64,000 nt of DNA from Thermogemmata fonticola (GTDB taxonomy: Bacteria; Planctomycetota; Planctomycetia; Gemmatales; Gemmataceae), in NCBI RefSeq assembly GCF_013694095.1, contig NZ_JACEFB010000001.1, positions 868,001-932,000 on the forward strand, written 5' to 3'. A program made the position numbers and the translations under genes. The notes under the pieces are model-generated. The model searched no databases, was not told the origin of the DNA, and was given only the letters and a program-made list of their open reading frames with translations. Shown here one piece after another: positions 30,287 through 39,763 of the stretch; the first letter of the stretch is position 1, and each line of letters starts with the position of its first letter.

Positions 30287-30532
30287 ATGGACCTGTCCCT
30301 GCCTCCCCTACTCGGCGCGACCCCTCCGGCACTCCTTCCCCTAACGCTCGATGTCCAATGGCTTCTGGTCGATCTACTCGTGGCAGGTGCTGCCCTCTAT
30401 GTAGCATGGAGCCTGTGGCGTTCCTGGCGGGGAAAAGCCGGCTGCGCCTCCCGCTGCCACTCTTGCTCGGCTACTGTGGAACCGCCAGAGTCTCCGCCAT
30501 CCTCCACACGTTTTCCCCTGAAGCAGTTGTGA
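30287..30532 (+). CDS. FeoB-associated Cys-rich small membrane protein
   Basis: An 81-residue protein with one membrane helix (about residues 22-42, WLLVDLLVAGAALYVAW) followed by a basic turn and a cysteine cluster GCASRCHSC. This matches the small FeoB-associated Cys-rich membrane protein family (FeoC-like position in the operon), whose exact role in iron uptake is unclear. GAGGGTG precedes the ATG. It is the last gene of the Feo operon, 45 nt after feoB. Confidence 0.75.
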   Translation: MDLSLPPLLGATPPALLPLTLDVQWLLVDLLVAGAALYVAWSLWRSWRGKAGCASRCHSCSATVEPPESPPSSTRFPLKQL

Positions 30533-30683
30533 CGATACGGCTGGCCCGTAATGGCAGTCCCCCCGTTGGCACAAGATGACAGACACAAGATAACAGCCCC
30601 CCGGCTCATGGTTTGGAAAAAGTGAAGAGCGTTTCGGACCACGACTTGGAAGACCCGAAAGGCGGTAAGACAGGACAGCGGGG

Positions 30684-32456
30684 TCACTTTTCCGGTTGCA
30701 AGGACCAGCGCATTTGGCAACGGAGGGTCCAGCACATTCGCTGTTCCTTGCGTTCATACAACAGGTGCACGGAGTCGACGGGTTCCAGTAGCACTGCCAA
30801 CCGCCGGAAGTGTTCATTCAACTCCTTCTGGTCCATTCCGAAAAGCGGGGCCAGAGAACGCGCCAAATGCTCCGACCGCTGCTGGAGATATGCTTGCACA
30901 CGGCGGACATCGAAAGTAGCGACGGGCCAAGCTTGCGATGCGGAGGAATTCGCCACGGTTGGGCCTTTTGCAGTTTGCTGTAACCGTTGAGCCAGACGTT
31001 GCAAAGCCACGGGCGAACTGGCCAGGATGAGATGATCCTCAATCACGGCAAAGCAGGGGGCCACTCCTGGCGGAAAACCGCGCTCGTTGACTAGCATGCC
31101 AGATAGTCCCGCTTCGCCAACCTTTGGTTCCATCCAAGTGATTTGGTCGGCATGGGTGGCATTGTACTGGACGCGCCAAGCGTGGAAGGCAAAGGTGAGG
31201 GCCTGACAGAGAGCGCGGGCTGCTCGCTGACGTTGCCCCTTCTCGCCTTGCAAAGAAACCACCGCCGCCAAAATCGGTAAATCATTTTCCACCGCAGGTG
31301 GCTCCAGCCACACCGCCCAATGGGGTCCCAAACATTCACGCACAGCGGGGAAATGATCCCGGCCCACAAGCGGCCCGACCGCTTGCTCCAGCCATTGGGA
31401 AAGTGGTCGCTGATCCTCGTGGGGCAGGAGCACATCCAAGCGGTCCAGCCAATCGGCCAACCGGCCATAGCCTTGCACGGCGAGCCAAGCATCTGGTGGC
31501 AGGAGATGCAGCGAGGCTGGCTGAACGGGTGCAGACCACCACTTTTGCCACGGTTGAGGCAAACGTTGCGGTGTCACTTCCAGCAGGAGGTGCAAATCCA
31601 CACCCCGATGGAGATGCAGGCCGAGAGCCACCGCCTCAATGCCTGACCATACCTGAGACCAACGCAGCAGGAGGGCTTTCTCTTGGCCTTGGGCTTGTTC
31701 CATGCGGCGCGTCCATTGGGCGTCCCAACTCCGCGGCTCCACCGCTACGATGGCTGTCATGTCGTTCCAACCCCAGCGCTGCCAACGCTTCCTCCAGGGC
31801 GTGGCAGTTTCAGAAGCATCTAAGCGCCGCAAAGCCGCTTGCAACTCGCTCTCCCAAGGGGAAAAGAGGAACAAGCCGTGGGAAAAGGCGTAATACTCCG
31901 CCTCGCCTGGGCCTTTTTTCCGCACGAAGTACGTCCATGGGCCTTGCTGACGTTGTTCGACTGCGGATACTTCTCTGGATTGAATTTGCAACTCGTTGAG
32001 TCGCTGGACGAGAGCTTGCAAGCGAGCCGGGCGCCGCGGAGCGATGACCAACAAGCTGCTCTGAGGGCCGGCTGGCTGTTCTCCGGCCGGCGTGTAAGCA
32101 AATGCCACGACGCGTCCAAACACATCTTCCAATAATTCCTCCGGTGTGGTTTTTAGCTCTCGCAGAACGAGTTCCACGGTTTGCTCCACCTGGTGGAAAG
32201 GTATGGCAGCTTGCAATTCCCGCCCGAATTCGGTCTGAGGAAACACCTTCAGGAACGGGGAGCTGCGAAGCTGCTGCCAGTGCGTGTGGAGGTCCTGGAC
32301 ATAGAGAACCAGCGCTGCCTGAGGCGGAAGGCAGCGCAAGACCTTCTCGCGCGAAGCTGCCAGAGCTGGCGGTTCCTCCAGAGCCAGGGCTGATGGCGAA
32401 AAACCGATCAGGAGCACCAACGCCGCGGCTCTGACAAACAATCCCTTCCGCTTCAC
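30684..32456 (-). CDS. DUF3352-like secreted protein
   Basis: A 590-residue exported protein of the kind annotated as DUF3352-like in planctomycetes; no enzymatic role is known. The signal peptide (residues 1-27; VKRKGLFVRAAALVLL) is followed by CLPPQAALVLYVQDL, a typical opening for this family, and later repeats of the same fold (DAWLAVQGYGRLADWLDRL; PCFAVIEDHLILASSPVAL). Start GTG at 32456: GGAGGAG precedes it by 7 nt, whereas a longer in-frame GTG start at 32477 lacks one. It may be the last gene of the sigma/anti-sigma unit upstream, though 180 nt separate them. Confidence 0.72.
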   Translation of the reverse strand: MKRKGLFVRAAALVLLIGFSPSALALEEPPALAASREKVLRCLPPQAALVLYVQDLHTHWQQLRSSPFLKVFPQTEFGRELQAAIPFHQVEQTVELVLRELKTTPEELLEDVFGRVVAFAYTPAGEQPAGPQSSLLVIAPRRPARLQALVQRLNELQIQSREVSAVEQRQQGPWTYFVRKKGPGEAEYYAFSHGLFLFSPWESELQAALRRLDASETATPWRKRWQRWGWNDMTAIVAVEPRSWDAQWTRRMEQAQGQEKALLLRWSQVWSGIEAVALGLHLHRGVDLHLLLEVTPQRLPQPWQKWWSAPVQPASLHLLPPDAWLAVQGYGRLADWLDRLDVLLPHEDQRPLSQWLEQAVGPLVGRDHFPAVRECLGPHWAVWLEPPAVENDLPILAAVVSLQGEKGQRQRAARALCQALTFAFHAWRVQYNATHADQITWMEPKVGEAGLSGMLVNERGFPPGVAPCFAVIEDHLILASSPVALQRLAQRLQQTAKGPTVANSSASQAWPVATFDVRRVQAYLQQRSEHLARSLAPLFGMDQKELNEHFRRLAVLLEPVDSVHLLYERKEQRMCWTLRCQMRWSLQPEK

Positions 32457-32637
32457 CGGAGCACTCCTCCATTCCACCCTCTCTTGGAGAGGGCATCTAT
32501 CTCAGCATGCCACAGCGGGGCGAAGCGATTTCGGGGTTGCACCGCTTGTGCGGTCCCTCGCTGAGGATTATGGTTCCATGGCAAAATGTGGGGAAGGAGT
32601 GTGGTTGCGCGGGAATCCCTCCCCCAGCCATTCCCCT

Positions 32638-33354
32638 TCAGGATTTCGGGGAAGGTGGTTGCCAAGCAGCCAAGTCCCGGAGGAAGCAATCGACGGCTTT
32701 TTGGGTGGTATCCTTGACCGGTTCCAAGCCGGTGCGCACGGAAGTTAGCAACAAGCCTCCCCACGGCGGCGGTTCGGAAGGCGGGGTGGCCGGGAGGGGA
32801 TCAGGCCAGCGGGGCCAGGTTGGTTCTGCCCAATCCGTGATGCTCTCCAGGACTGTGCCAGCCGCCTGGGACAAAGTCTCATGGACACGCAAGGTCGGCT
32901 TGGCAGGTTCAACGTGGGTATTTTCCTCCGACGCTGATACCGAAGTCTTAGCCCAAGGTGAGGGCGAGGAATGTGTGGAATTGTTCAACTGCATCCTCAT
33001 CCCGATGCTCAGGAGTACGGCGGCGGCCAGAGCGGCGGCGGTAGCGGCCAGCCAGCGGCGGAATCGGCGGCGGTAGTGGGGGACTGCGCGTGCCCTGAGA
33101 ACAATCTGCGCGGCAGCAGGTGAATCGGTTTGGGAGACAAAGTCTGTCAGAGGATGGTGCAGCGCCGTCAGAAGTAAACGGCCCGCCAGCCAACGTTCCC
33201 GGCAATGGGAGCAGCATTGTCGATGCGGCAGGCTGAGCACTTCGGCTCTTTCCCAAGGGAATTCACCATCCAGGCACTCTTGCAATAGAGCGATCACGGC
33301 TTCACAGGGACCGCTTTCCGGCAGAGGCTCTCGGTCTTCCCATTGGCTGATCAT
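32638..33354 (-). CDS. Anti-sigma factor-like membrane protein
   Basis: A 238-residue protein with a zf-HC2-like N-terminal domain (ECLDGEFPWERAEVLS, followed by HRQCCSHCRERWLAG), one membrane helix at about residues 105-125 (WLAATAAALAAAVLLSIGM) and a Pro/Ser/Thr-rich extracytoplasmic tail. This is the design of a transmembrane anti-sigma factor, with Cys/His ligands binding zinc and the sigma factor held at the membrane. Its ATG overlaps the sigma gene stop as ATGA, indicating coupling. A longer frame upstream lies inside the sigma gene and is discarded. Confidence 0.82.
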   Translation of the reverse strand: MISQWEDREPLPESGPCEAVIALLQECLDGEFPWERAEVLSLPHRQCCSHCRERWLAGRLLLTALHHPLTDFVSQTDSPAAAQIVLRARAVPHYRRRFRRWLAATAAALAAAVLLSIGMRMQLNNSTHSSPSPWAKTSVSASEENTHVEPAKPTLRVHETLSQAAGTVLESITDWAEPTWPRWPDPLPATPPSEPPPWGGLLLTSVRTGLEPVKDTTQKAVDCFLRDLAAWQPPSPKS

Positions 33355-33920
33355 GCCAAACCCTCCGGCGGAAGAGGCGGACCCGCCCCCTCCACCCAGC
33401 CCCCAGCCCGTAACTGATCCAGGATTTCCAAGCGGGCGCGATGTAGCCAGGTTTTGATCGTACCGACAGGGCGGGCCAAAGCCGCGGCGATCTCCTCGTA
33501 TGAACACCGCTGCTCATGAAACAAGACGAACACTGTGCGATGCTCGGGACGCAGTCGTTCCAAAGCCTGCAGGATGGCCGCCCGCAACTCGGCGGTCTGA
33601 TCCTGTTTCCGCGGGTCAGCCCGGTCCGCCAAATACTCCACGGGATGGGGCCGAAGCGAGCGGCGCCTGAGCCATGTGCGGCAACGGTTGATCGCAATGC
33701 CGATGATCCAAGGCTGCAGGGGCCGCTGCTGATCCCAGCTCCGCAGACTGCGGAAGACCCGGACAAAAACCTCTTGGGTCACATCCTCTGCGTCATGCCG
33801 ACAACGCAACAGGCGGCAACAGAGACGGTACACGAGCGTGTGGTACCGCTCTATTAGCTCGCGATAAGCCGCCGTATCACCGTGGAGACAGCGACGAACC
33901 AAGCCGCCTTCGTTACTCAC
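33351..33920 (-). CDS. ECF RNA polymerase sigma factor
   Basis: A 189-residue sigma-70 family ECF factor. Region 2 is seen as AYRELIERYHTLVYRLCCRL with DAEDVTQEVFVRVFRSL, and region 4 as LERLRPEHRTVFVLFHEQRC followed by the helix-turn-helix SYEEIAAALARPVGTIKTWL. It is coupled by an ATGA overlap to a membrane anti-sigma gene, so the pair should respond to an envelope signal. The target promoters are unknown; autoregulation is common in such pairs. Confidence 0.93.
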   Translation of the reverse strand: MSNEGGLVRRCLHGDTAAYRELIERYHTLVYRLCCRLLRCRHDAEDVTQEVFVRVFRSLRSWDQQRPLQPWIIGIAINRCRTWLRRRSLRPHPVEYLADRADPRKQDQTAELRAAILQALERLRPEHRTVFVLFHEQRCSYEEIAAALARPVGTIKTWLHRARLEILDQLRAGGWVEGAGPPLPPEGLA

Positions 33921-34249
33921 GTCGGCCTCATCTACTGCACTATACCCTGCTTCTCACCCCGGAGTTTCACCCAATGATTCGCTGCACGGGGAAGAAAAAG
34001 CTCTGCTACTGGAGGCATTCGCCTGCCGCACCAACTTCTTTGGGTCTCTGCTTACATAGTACATTTTCTCACTCCTGCTTCTACTGATTTTGGCGAGTTG
34101 GTCCGGGGTATCCGGTTCTGCTTCTGCCTCCATTGCCCGCAGCAACAACTTGCGAAGCCGTTGCTGAGGCTATAACATCCAAAAAGGGAGGTCACGCCGG
34201 TGTTGTGGGGCGTGTGACCGGATTGACCGATTCCGTGGGATTCGCCACC
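33921..34249. other. Divergent intergenic region
   Basis: 329 nt between the divergent sigma factor and FHA-phosphatase genes. It should contain both promoters; no consensus element stands out. A GGGAGGT at about 34184-34190 with in-frame GTG codons after it leaves a longer start for the phosphatase gene possible. No structured RNA recognised. Confidence 0.5.
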
Positions 34250-35983
34250 ATGCCCAAGCTTGTCCTGCTCAAAGCACCGGATGGTCCCGCACCGCACCGC
34301 CACATCCTATTGACTGGTGAGCCGCAAACGATCGGCCGTGATGCCGACCGTTGCCAAATCGTTATTCCCCATGCTTCTGTCAGCCGGGAACACGCCCGGA
34401 TTACCCAAGAGAACGGCGTCTTTTACATCGAAGACCTGAAAAGCCGCAATCACACTTTCGTCAATAGTCGGCAGATCACGGAGCGCACTCCTCTCCAGCC
34501 GGATGACCGCATCCGCATCTGCGATTACCTTTTCGTCTTCCAAGCGGACACACAAGATCGTCCCAGTCCTTTGCCGGACTACATGCGTAAGGTCAAAGGT
34601 ACCGAGGCTGGGGAAGAGGCGGTCCAGGAAATCAGCACGATAGAAGCCAGCGGCAACCAGGACAGCGTCCGCGACTTCCTGCAAGTGGCCCCCTCCGAAC
34701 GCCTGCGCGCCTTGCTCGACATCAGCCGTTCCCTTTCCCTGACCCTGGAACTGGAACCGTTGCTGACACAGATCGCTGATGTTCTCTTCCAGGTCTTCCG
34801 CCAGGCCGACCGCTGCTTCATTCTGCTCAAGGAAGACAATCACCTGATTCCCAAGGTCGTCAAATCCCGGCGGCCCACAGATGAGACTCCTCGTTACAGC
34901 CGTACGGTTGTCCGCAGGGCCTTCGAAACGGGACAATCTTTTCTTACGGAGGACGCCTCCTTAGACACCTCGCTGGGCAGCGCGGCCAGTATCGCGGAAC
35001 TCCGCATCCGTTCCGCTATGTGCGTCCCCATGATTGGAATGGATGGCCAACCCCTCGGTGCCATTCAGGTAGACACGTTGGATCGCGGGCGCAAGTTCAC
35101 CCAGGATGATCTGCACCTGCTCACCATCGTCGGCAATTTAGCGGGTGTCGCGGTGCAAAAAGCCCATCTCTATGAACAGAATCTCCAACGCCAGCGAGAA
35201 GAGAGGGAAATTGAGCTGGCGCGAAAAGTGCAATTGGGCCTGCTGCCCCATAAGCCGCCGAGCATTCCGGGATATGACTTCTACTCCTACTACAGCCCGG
35301 CCCGGATGATTGGCGGGGATTACTATGACTTCATCCCGTTGTCCGACGGCCGGTGGGCCATTGTCCTCGGTGATGTGGCTGGTAAAGGTGTGCCAGCGGC
35401 TCTCCTGGTTGCCAAACTCTCATCGGAAGTTCGCTACCACCTGTTGACGCATACCGACGTCGCCCAAGCTGTCGCGAAACTCAACAATCACCTCATTCAG
35501 GCTGGTTTGCAGGATCGGTTCATTACTATGGTGGTCATCGTTCTAGACCCCAATACGCACCAGTTGACGCTGGTGAATGCCGGTCATCTCAGTCCCAAGT
35601 GGTCGCAAGCCTCTCGGCGGGACTTATGCGACTTGGGCCAGCCGGAAAACCAGGGTTTACCCCTCGGAGTACTTCCGGATTTCCTCTACGTCGCTGAGAC
35701 CTATCACCTCGACGCAGGGGATACAATCACCCTCTTCACGGACGGAGTCACCGATGCTTTGGACCGAGAGGGAGAGTTTTTCGGAATGGGGCGTGTTGAT
35801 TATGTTCTCCGCCCGGATGTGGACGATGGCCCGCAAACCTTCACCGCCCAATTCCGCGGCCGCCAACTGGTGGATGCCGTCCAAACCCACTCTGCCGGCC
35901 GGCCCCAGAATGATGACATTGCCATCGTTTGCTTCGGGCGCCTGCCGGACCACTATGAACCTCCGAGTGCCAGCTATATTTGA
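34250..35983 (+). CDS. FHA-GAF-SpoIIE (PP2C) phosphatase
   Basis: A 577-residue signalling protein with three modules: an FHA domain (about 10-105; IGRDADRCQIVIPHASVSRE) that binds phosphothreonine, a GAF domain (about 165-320), and a SpoIIE/RsbU-type PP2C phosphatase (about 335-570; ARMIGGDYYDF, VLGDVAGKGVPAALL, FTDGVTDALD, NDDIAIVC). Asp residues for Mn binding are kept. It should dephosphorylate an anti-sigma antagonist or kinase targets in response to kinase signalling. Start at the ATG 34250 (MPKLVLLKAP, the usual beginning of FHA); a GTG near 34207 after GGGAGGT is an alternative. ClpS follows 65 nt downstream. Confidence 0.88.
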   Translation: MPKLVLLKAPDGPAPHRHILLTGEPQTIGRDADRCQIVIPHASVSREHARITQENGVFYIEDLKSRNHTFVNSRQITERTPLQPDDRIRICDYLFVFQADTQDRPSPLPDYMRKVKGTEAGEEAVQEISTIEASGNQDSVRDFLQVAPSERLRALLDISRSLSLTLELEPLLTQIADVLFQVFRQADRCFILLKEDNHLIPKVVKSRRPTDETPRYSRTVVRRAFETGQSFLTEDASLDTSLGSAASIAELRIRSAMCVPMIGMDGQPLGAIQVDTLDRGRKFTQDDLHLLTIVGNLAGVAVQKAHLYEQNLQRQREEREIELARKVQLGLLPHKPPSIPGYDFYSYYSPARMIGGDYYDFIPLSDGRWAIVLGDVAGKGVPAALLVAKLSSEVRYHLLTHTDVAQAVAKLNNHLIQAGLQDRFITMVVIVLDPNTHQLTLVNAGHLSPKWSQASRRDLCDLGQPENQGLPLGVLPDFLYVAETYHLDAGDTITLFTDGVTDALDREGEFFGMGRVDYVLRPDVDDGPQTFTAQFRGRQLVDAVQTHSAGRPQNDDIAIVCFGRLPDHYEPPSASYI

Positions 35984-36048
35984 ACTGCCTGAACTCAGCG
36001 AAGCGGATAGCATTCCCCGGAAAATCCGTTTCAGGAGGTGTGGAGCTT

Positions 36049-36372
36049 ATGAGTACGGTGACCTTACCGGAAACCGATGTGGACACCCAGCAACAAACAC
36101 GACGCCAGCCGCCGTACCATGTTATCTTGCTCAATGACGATGACCATACCTACGAATACGTCATCATCATGTTGAAGGACCTGTTCGGCTACCCCCTGGA
36201 AAAGGGGTACCAATTGGCCAAAGAAGTGGACACCCGGGGGCGAGCCATCGTCTGTACAACCACTCTAGAACGAGCGGAATTGAAACGAGATCAAATTCAC
36301 GCCTACGGTCCCGATCCACGCATTCCTCGCTGCAAAAGTTCCATGCGGGCTATCATCGAACCGGCAGAGTAA
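36049..36372 (+). CDS. clpS: ATP-dependent Clp protease adaptor ClpS
   Basis: A 107-residue ClpS, the N-end rule adaptor that delivers substrates to ClpAP/ClpCP. The core PPYHVILLNDDDHTYEYVI contains the signature (family NDDxTPMxFV), followed by KEVDTRGRAIVCTT and the closing AELKRDQI. The usual Thr-Pro-Met after the Asp run is His-Thr-Tyr here, so the substrate pocket may differ, as in other planctomycete ClpS proteins. AGGAGGTG lies at about 36033. ClpX and a peptidase lie within 5 kb; no clpA or clpC is present in the window. Confidence 0.88.
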   Translation: MSTVTLPETDVDTQQQTRRQPPYHVILLNDDDHTYEYVIIMLKDLFGYPLEKGYQLAKEVDTRGRAIVCTTTLERAELKRDQIHAYGPDPRIPRCKSSMRAIIEPAE

Positions 36373-36572
36373 GACCATACGCCATTCGCATGGAATGAAG
36401 TCCCTCTCTGCTCGTCTCCCTCTGTCGCAATCAGAACCAAGAGCGTTTTCGTGCCTTTCTCCTTCAGTCTCTGCCCCGGAAATCTCAACTTCTTCTCCGC
36501 TGGGAGGTCGATATGATGTGTCCTAGCTAGTCTTTATAACAGCGGCAGCATTCCGTAGGGAGGGAGATACTC

Positions 36573-38960
36573 ATGTCAATGGTGTATCCTTGGCGCGGGT
36601 GGCTGCTAGCCCTGGGGTGTTTCTGGGGCTTACTCGCAAGCGGACAGGAGGATCGCCTCCTCCCTGCGTCAGTCACAAGCATGCAAAAAGGGAAGCAAGG
36701 CATCCCACGAGTTTATAAGGCACGCGTGGAGCCGCATTGGTTTGCCAATGAGAGCAAGTTCTGGTATCGCAACGATCTACCCCAGGGTAAAAGGGAATAC
36801 TGGCTGGTGGATGCCCAGCGGGGGGAGAAACAGCCAGCCTTCGACCACGGGCGCCTGGCGGCAGCTCTGAGTCGCGCCGCCCGGCAAACCGTGACAGCCG
36901 ATCGCTTGCCCATCGATACCCTGGAATTCAGCGAGGACTTGGGCACGCTCCGTTTCACCGCTTTGGGCCGCCGCTGGTCCTGCGATCTGAAAGATTACCG
37001 CTGCCAAGATCTGGGTCCAGCACGCCGCTCCCCTGCCCCGGAAAGTCCCACTCCTGCGAGTCCCTTACCGGAAAGTCCTATTATTTTGCAACAGCCAGCT
37101 TCAGACGATCCCTTGCTGGATCCAGCGGATCCTGACAATCCGTTCTTCGATCCACTCGCCGTCAGTGTGCGTTCGGTCCCAGAGGTCTTGTCCTCACTCC
37201 AGCAACCTCCGCGACTCGACGAGCGGCCCGTGCGTTCCCCGAACGGCCAGTGGACAGCCGCCATCCGTAATGCCAACATCATCCTGCGAGATGCGCAGGG
37301 GAAGGAAATAGTCCTTACCCGTGACGGCAAGGAAGGCAATTCCTACGGCCTCTTGCAGTGGTCGCCCGACAGCCGCCGTCTGGTAGCCTTTCGCATCGAA
37401 CCGGGCGACCGCAAGGAAGTTTACCTCATCGAATCCTCGCCTCCTGGAGGAGGACGGGCCCGGCTGCACACCCGCCCCTACATGCTTCCTGGCGATAAAT
37501 ACCCGCGTTACGAACTGCACCTGTTCGATGTGGACCAACTCCGCGAGATTCCGGTCCGCGCCGACCCCATCGATTTCGGCTTCCCCCGCCTCCGCTGGGG
37601 CCGTGACGGCCAGCGCTTCACTTACCAACAGGTAGACCGGGGACACCAGCGGTTCCGACTGGTCGAAGTCGACGTCCGTCAAGGCGCTGTCCGCCACCTC
37701 ATCGACGAGCGCAGCCAAACTTTCCTTTGGACAGCCCACACCGAAAGCATGGGGGTCCCGCTCATCACCTGGTTGAACAAAACCAATGAGTTGATTTACG
37801 CCTCCGAAAAAAGCGGCTGGCGGCATCTATATCTCATCGACGCCGACACAGGCCAGGAAAAGAACGCCATCACTCACGGCGAATACGTCGTCCGCGGAAT
37901 CGACTTCATCGACGAAGAGCGCCGGGAAATCTACTTCCGCGCGAGCGGACGCCGCCAGGACCAAGACCCCTACTTCATCCACTACTACCGCGTCAAGTTC
38001 GATGGCAGTGCTTTGACACCTCTGACTGATGGCAACGGTACGCACACGGTACAATTCTCTCCCTCTCGCCGCTATCTGATCGACACTTACAGCCGAGTGG
38101 ATCACCCCCCCATCACTGAGCTACGCCGTGGCAGCGATGGCACCCTGGTGTGCCGGTTGGAGGAGGCGGACATCTCAGAATTGCAAGCGAACGGCTGGCA
38201 ACCTCTAGAACCGTTTGCTGCCAAGGGACGCGACGGGCGGACCGACATCTGGGGCGTCATCGCTCGTCCCCGCAACTTCGACCCCCGCAAAAAGTATCCG
38301 GTGATCGAATCCATCTATGCCGGACCGCAGGGGGCGTTCGTACCCAAAGCCTTCAGCCCCGTTTCCCGCTACCGCTTCCTGACCGAACTCGGCTATGTTG
38401 TGGTTCAGATCGACGGTATGGGTACTGCCTTCCGCTCCAAGGCGTTCCACGATGTGTGCTGGAAGAACCTCAAGGATGCCGGCTTCCCCGATCGTATCCT
38501 CTGGCACAAGGCCGTGGCCGCTCGATACCCCTGGTACGACATCTCCCGCGGTGTCGGCATCTATGGCACTTCCGCTGGCGGACAGAATGCCCTCGCCGCT
38601 CTGCTCTTTCATGGCGACTTTTACACCGCTGCCGTCGCTGCCTGCGGCTGCCATGATAACCGCCTGGACAAGGCCAGTTGGAACGAACAATGGATGGGGT
38701 ATCCCGTCGGCCCGCACTATGCCGCTTGCTCTAATGTGGACAATGCTCACCGGCTCCAGGGCAAGCTCCTGTTGATCGTTGGCGAGATGGATACCAATGT
38801 TCCCCCGGAGAACACCTATCGAGTCGTAGACGCCCTGATCAAAGCCAACAAGGATTTCGAGTTGCTAGTCATTCCCGGCATGGGGCATTCGGATGGCGGC
38901 CCCTACGGCCGGCGCCGTTTGCAACAATTCTTCCTCCGCCATCTACCCCCGCCTCCGTGA
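36573..38960 (+). CDS. S9 family prolyl oligopeptidase / dipeptidyl peptidase IV-like protease
   Basis: A 795-residue serine peptidase. After a hydrophobic leader (residues 8-25, WLLALGCFWGLLASG) comes a beta-propeller region (about 60-520; DPIDFGFPRLRWGRDGQRFT, AHTESMGVPLITWLNKTNEL) and the alpha/beta-hydrolase catalytic domain. The triad is readable: Ser667 in GTSAGG, Asp740 in GEMDTNVP and His772 in GMGHSDGG. It should release dipeptides or cleave after proline in the periplasm or outside. A GGGAGGGAG lies upstream of the ATG. Between it and clpX lies a small SHOCT-like gene; all run in the same direction. Confidence 0.92.
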   Translation: MSMVYPWRGWLLALGCFWGLLASGQEDRLLPASVTSMQKGKQGIPRVYKARVEPHWFANESKFWYRNDLPQGKREYWLVDAQRGEKQPAFDHGRLAAALSRAARQTVTADRLPIDTLEFSEDLGTLRFTALGRRWSCDLKDYRCQDLGPARRSPAPESPTPASPLPESPIILQQPASDDPLLDPADPDNPFFDPLAVSVRSVPEVLSSLQQPPRLDERPVRSPNGQWTAAIRNANIILRDAQGKEIVLTRDGKEGNSYGLLQWSPDSRRLVAFRIEPGDRKEVYLIESSPPGGGRARLHTRPYMLPGDKYPRYELHLFDVDQLREIPVRADPIDFGFPRLRWGRDGQRFTYQQVDRGHQRFRLVEVDVRQGAVRHLIDERSQTFLWTAHTESMGVPLITWLNKTNELIYASEKSGWRHLYLIDADTGQEKNAITHGEYVVRGIDFIDEERREIYFRASGRRQDQDPYFIHYYRVKFDGSALTPLTDGNGTHTVQFSPSRRYLIDTYSRVDHPPITELRRGSDGTLVCRLEEADISELQANGWQPLEPFAAKGRDGRTDIWGVIARPRNFDPRKKYPVIESIYAGPQGAFVPKAFSPVSRYRFLTELGYVVVQIDGMGTAFRSKAFHDVCWKNLKDAGFPDRILWHKAVAARYPWYDISRGVGIYGTSAGGQNALAALLFHGDFYTAAVAACGCHDNRLDKASWNEQWMGYPVGPHYAACSNVDNAHRLQGKLLLIVGEMDTNVPPENTYRVVDALIKANKDFELLVIPGMGHSDGGPYGRRRLQQFFLRHLPPPP

Positions 38961-39167
38961 GTACCGGCTTTTTAGCTCAGCCGACGCACCTGCAAGATTC
39001 GGAGCACAAATCGCTTCCAAATCTGCTGGAGATTCCGGCCTAGCGCAACTCACCCTGCCGAGGAAAGAGATAAGGTAGGCTTTCCAGATGCCTCTCAGAA
39101 GGTTAGATTGGGGGCAAAGGAACCAACAGTTACAGGGCGGACATTTTTTCAGCAAACTGGGTGCGTC

Positions 39168-39551
39168 ATGAGTTGGTGGGGATTGCTTCTGGCCCAAGTG
39201 GGACGGCCCGATAAGGACCCGCTCCGTCAACCGGAGGTGATCTGGGGGACAGTGGCTTTGGCCGTGGCCCTCTTTGCCGGGGCTTTCATCATCTGGCTCG
39301 TGGACCGCTGGCGTAAACGCCTGGGACAACAACAGGCCGCCTTTGACGAACTGACGGAGTATCGCCAGATGCTGGAAAACGGCGAGATTACCGAAGAGGA
39401 ATATCAGCGCTTGCGGGCCAAAGTGTCCCGGCGCATCCATTCCGGGCTTCAATCCTTACCGAATGCGGGTGTTTCCTCCCCAACGGCAGCGCCATCCTCC
39501 ACGCCGCCCCAACGGCCCACTGACGACCCAAATTCCGCCGCCCCTCCCTGA
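39168..39551 (+). CDS. Small membrane protein with SHOCT-like C-terminus
   Basis: A 127-residue protein. One membrane helix (about residues 27-46, VALAVALFAGAFIIWLV) is followed by a charged coil and the motif ENGEITEEEYQRLRAKV, which resembles a SHOCT domain; a Pro/Ser/Ala-rich tail ends it. Such proteins are common in planctomycetes and their role is unknown. No strong ribosome site is seen at the chosen ATG; a longer frame begins 60 nt upstream but adds no recognisable signal. A 9-bp hairpin lies directly behind its stop. Confidence 0.68.
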   Translation: MSWWGLLLAQVGRPDKDPLRQPEVIWGTVALAVALFAGAFIIWLVDRWRKRLGQQQAAFDELTEYRQMLENGEITEEEYQRLRAKVSRRIHSGLQSLPNAGVSSPTAAPSSTPPQRPTDDPNSAAPP

Positions 39552-39553
39552 CA

Positions 39554-39582
39554 GTCCCTTTGCTCAACGGCACCAAAGGGAC
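39554..39582 (+). terminator. Stem-loop behind the SHOCT-like gene
   Basis: GTCCCTTTG (39554-39562) and CAAAGGGAC (39574-39582) make a perfect 9-bp stem with an 11-nt loop, starting 2 nt after the stop codon. No T-run follows, so it may be an attenuating or Rho-linked stem rather than a canonical intrinsic terminator. Confidence 0.5.
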
Positions 39583-39763
39583 AATCGTCATGAAATGAAG
39601 GCCTTTGGAACGGCAGGAACCTTTTTTCCAGAAAATCTCCCCAAAGACAGGTCGAAAACGGTAAGATGTGGCAGAGGGAGGATCGAGGTCTCTGTGACGC
39701 GCCCTAGAGATCTTACGGCTGGACCGAGCATCGACCCCAAACCCGAGTGACGATAGGAGTTCT

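Noticed and set aside
35577-36137. Plus-strand frame crossing the end of the phosphatase and start of clpS
   Set aside because: It lies in another frame of two clear genes; the ClpS start at 36049 has its own ribosome site.
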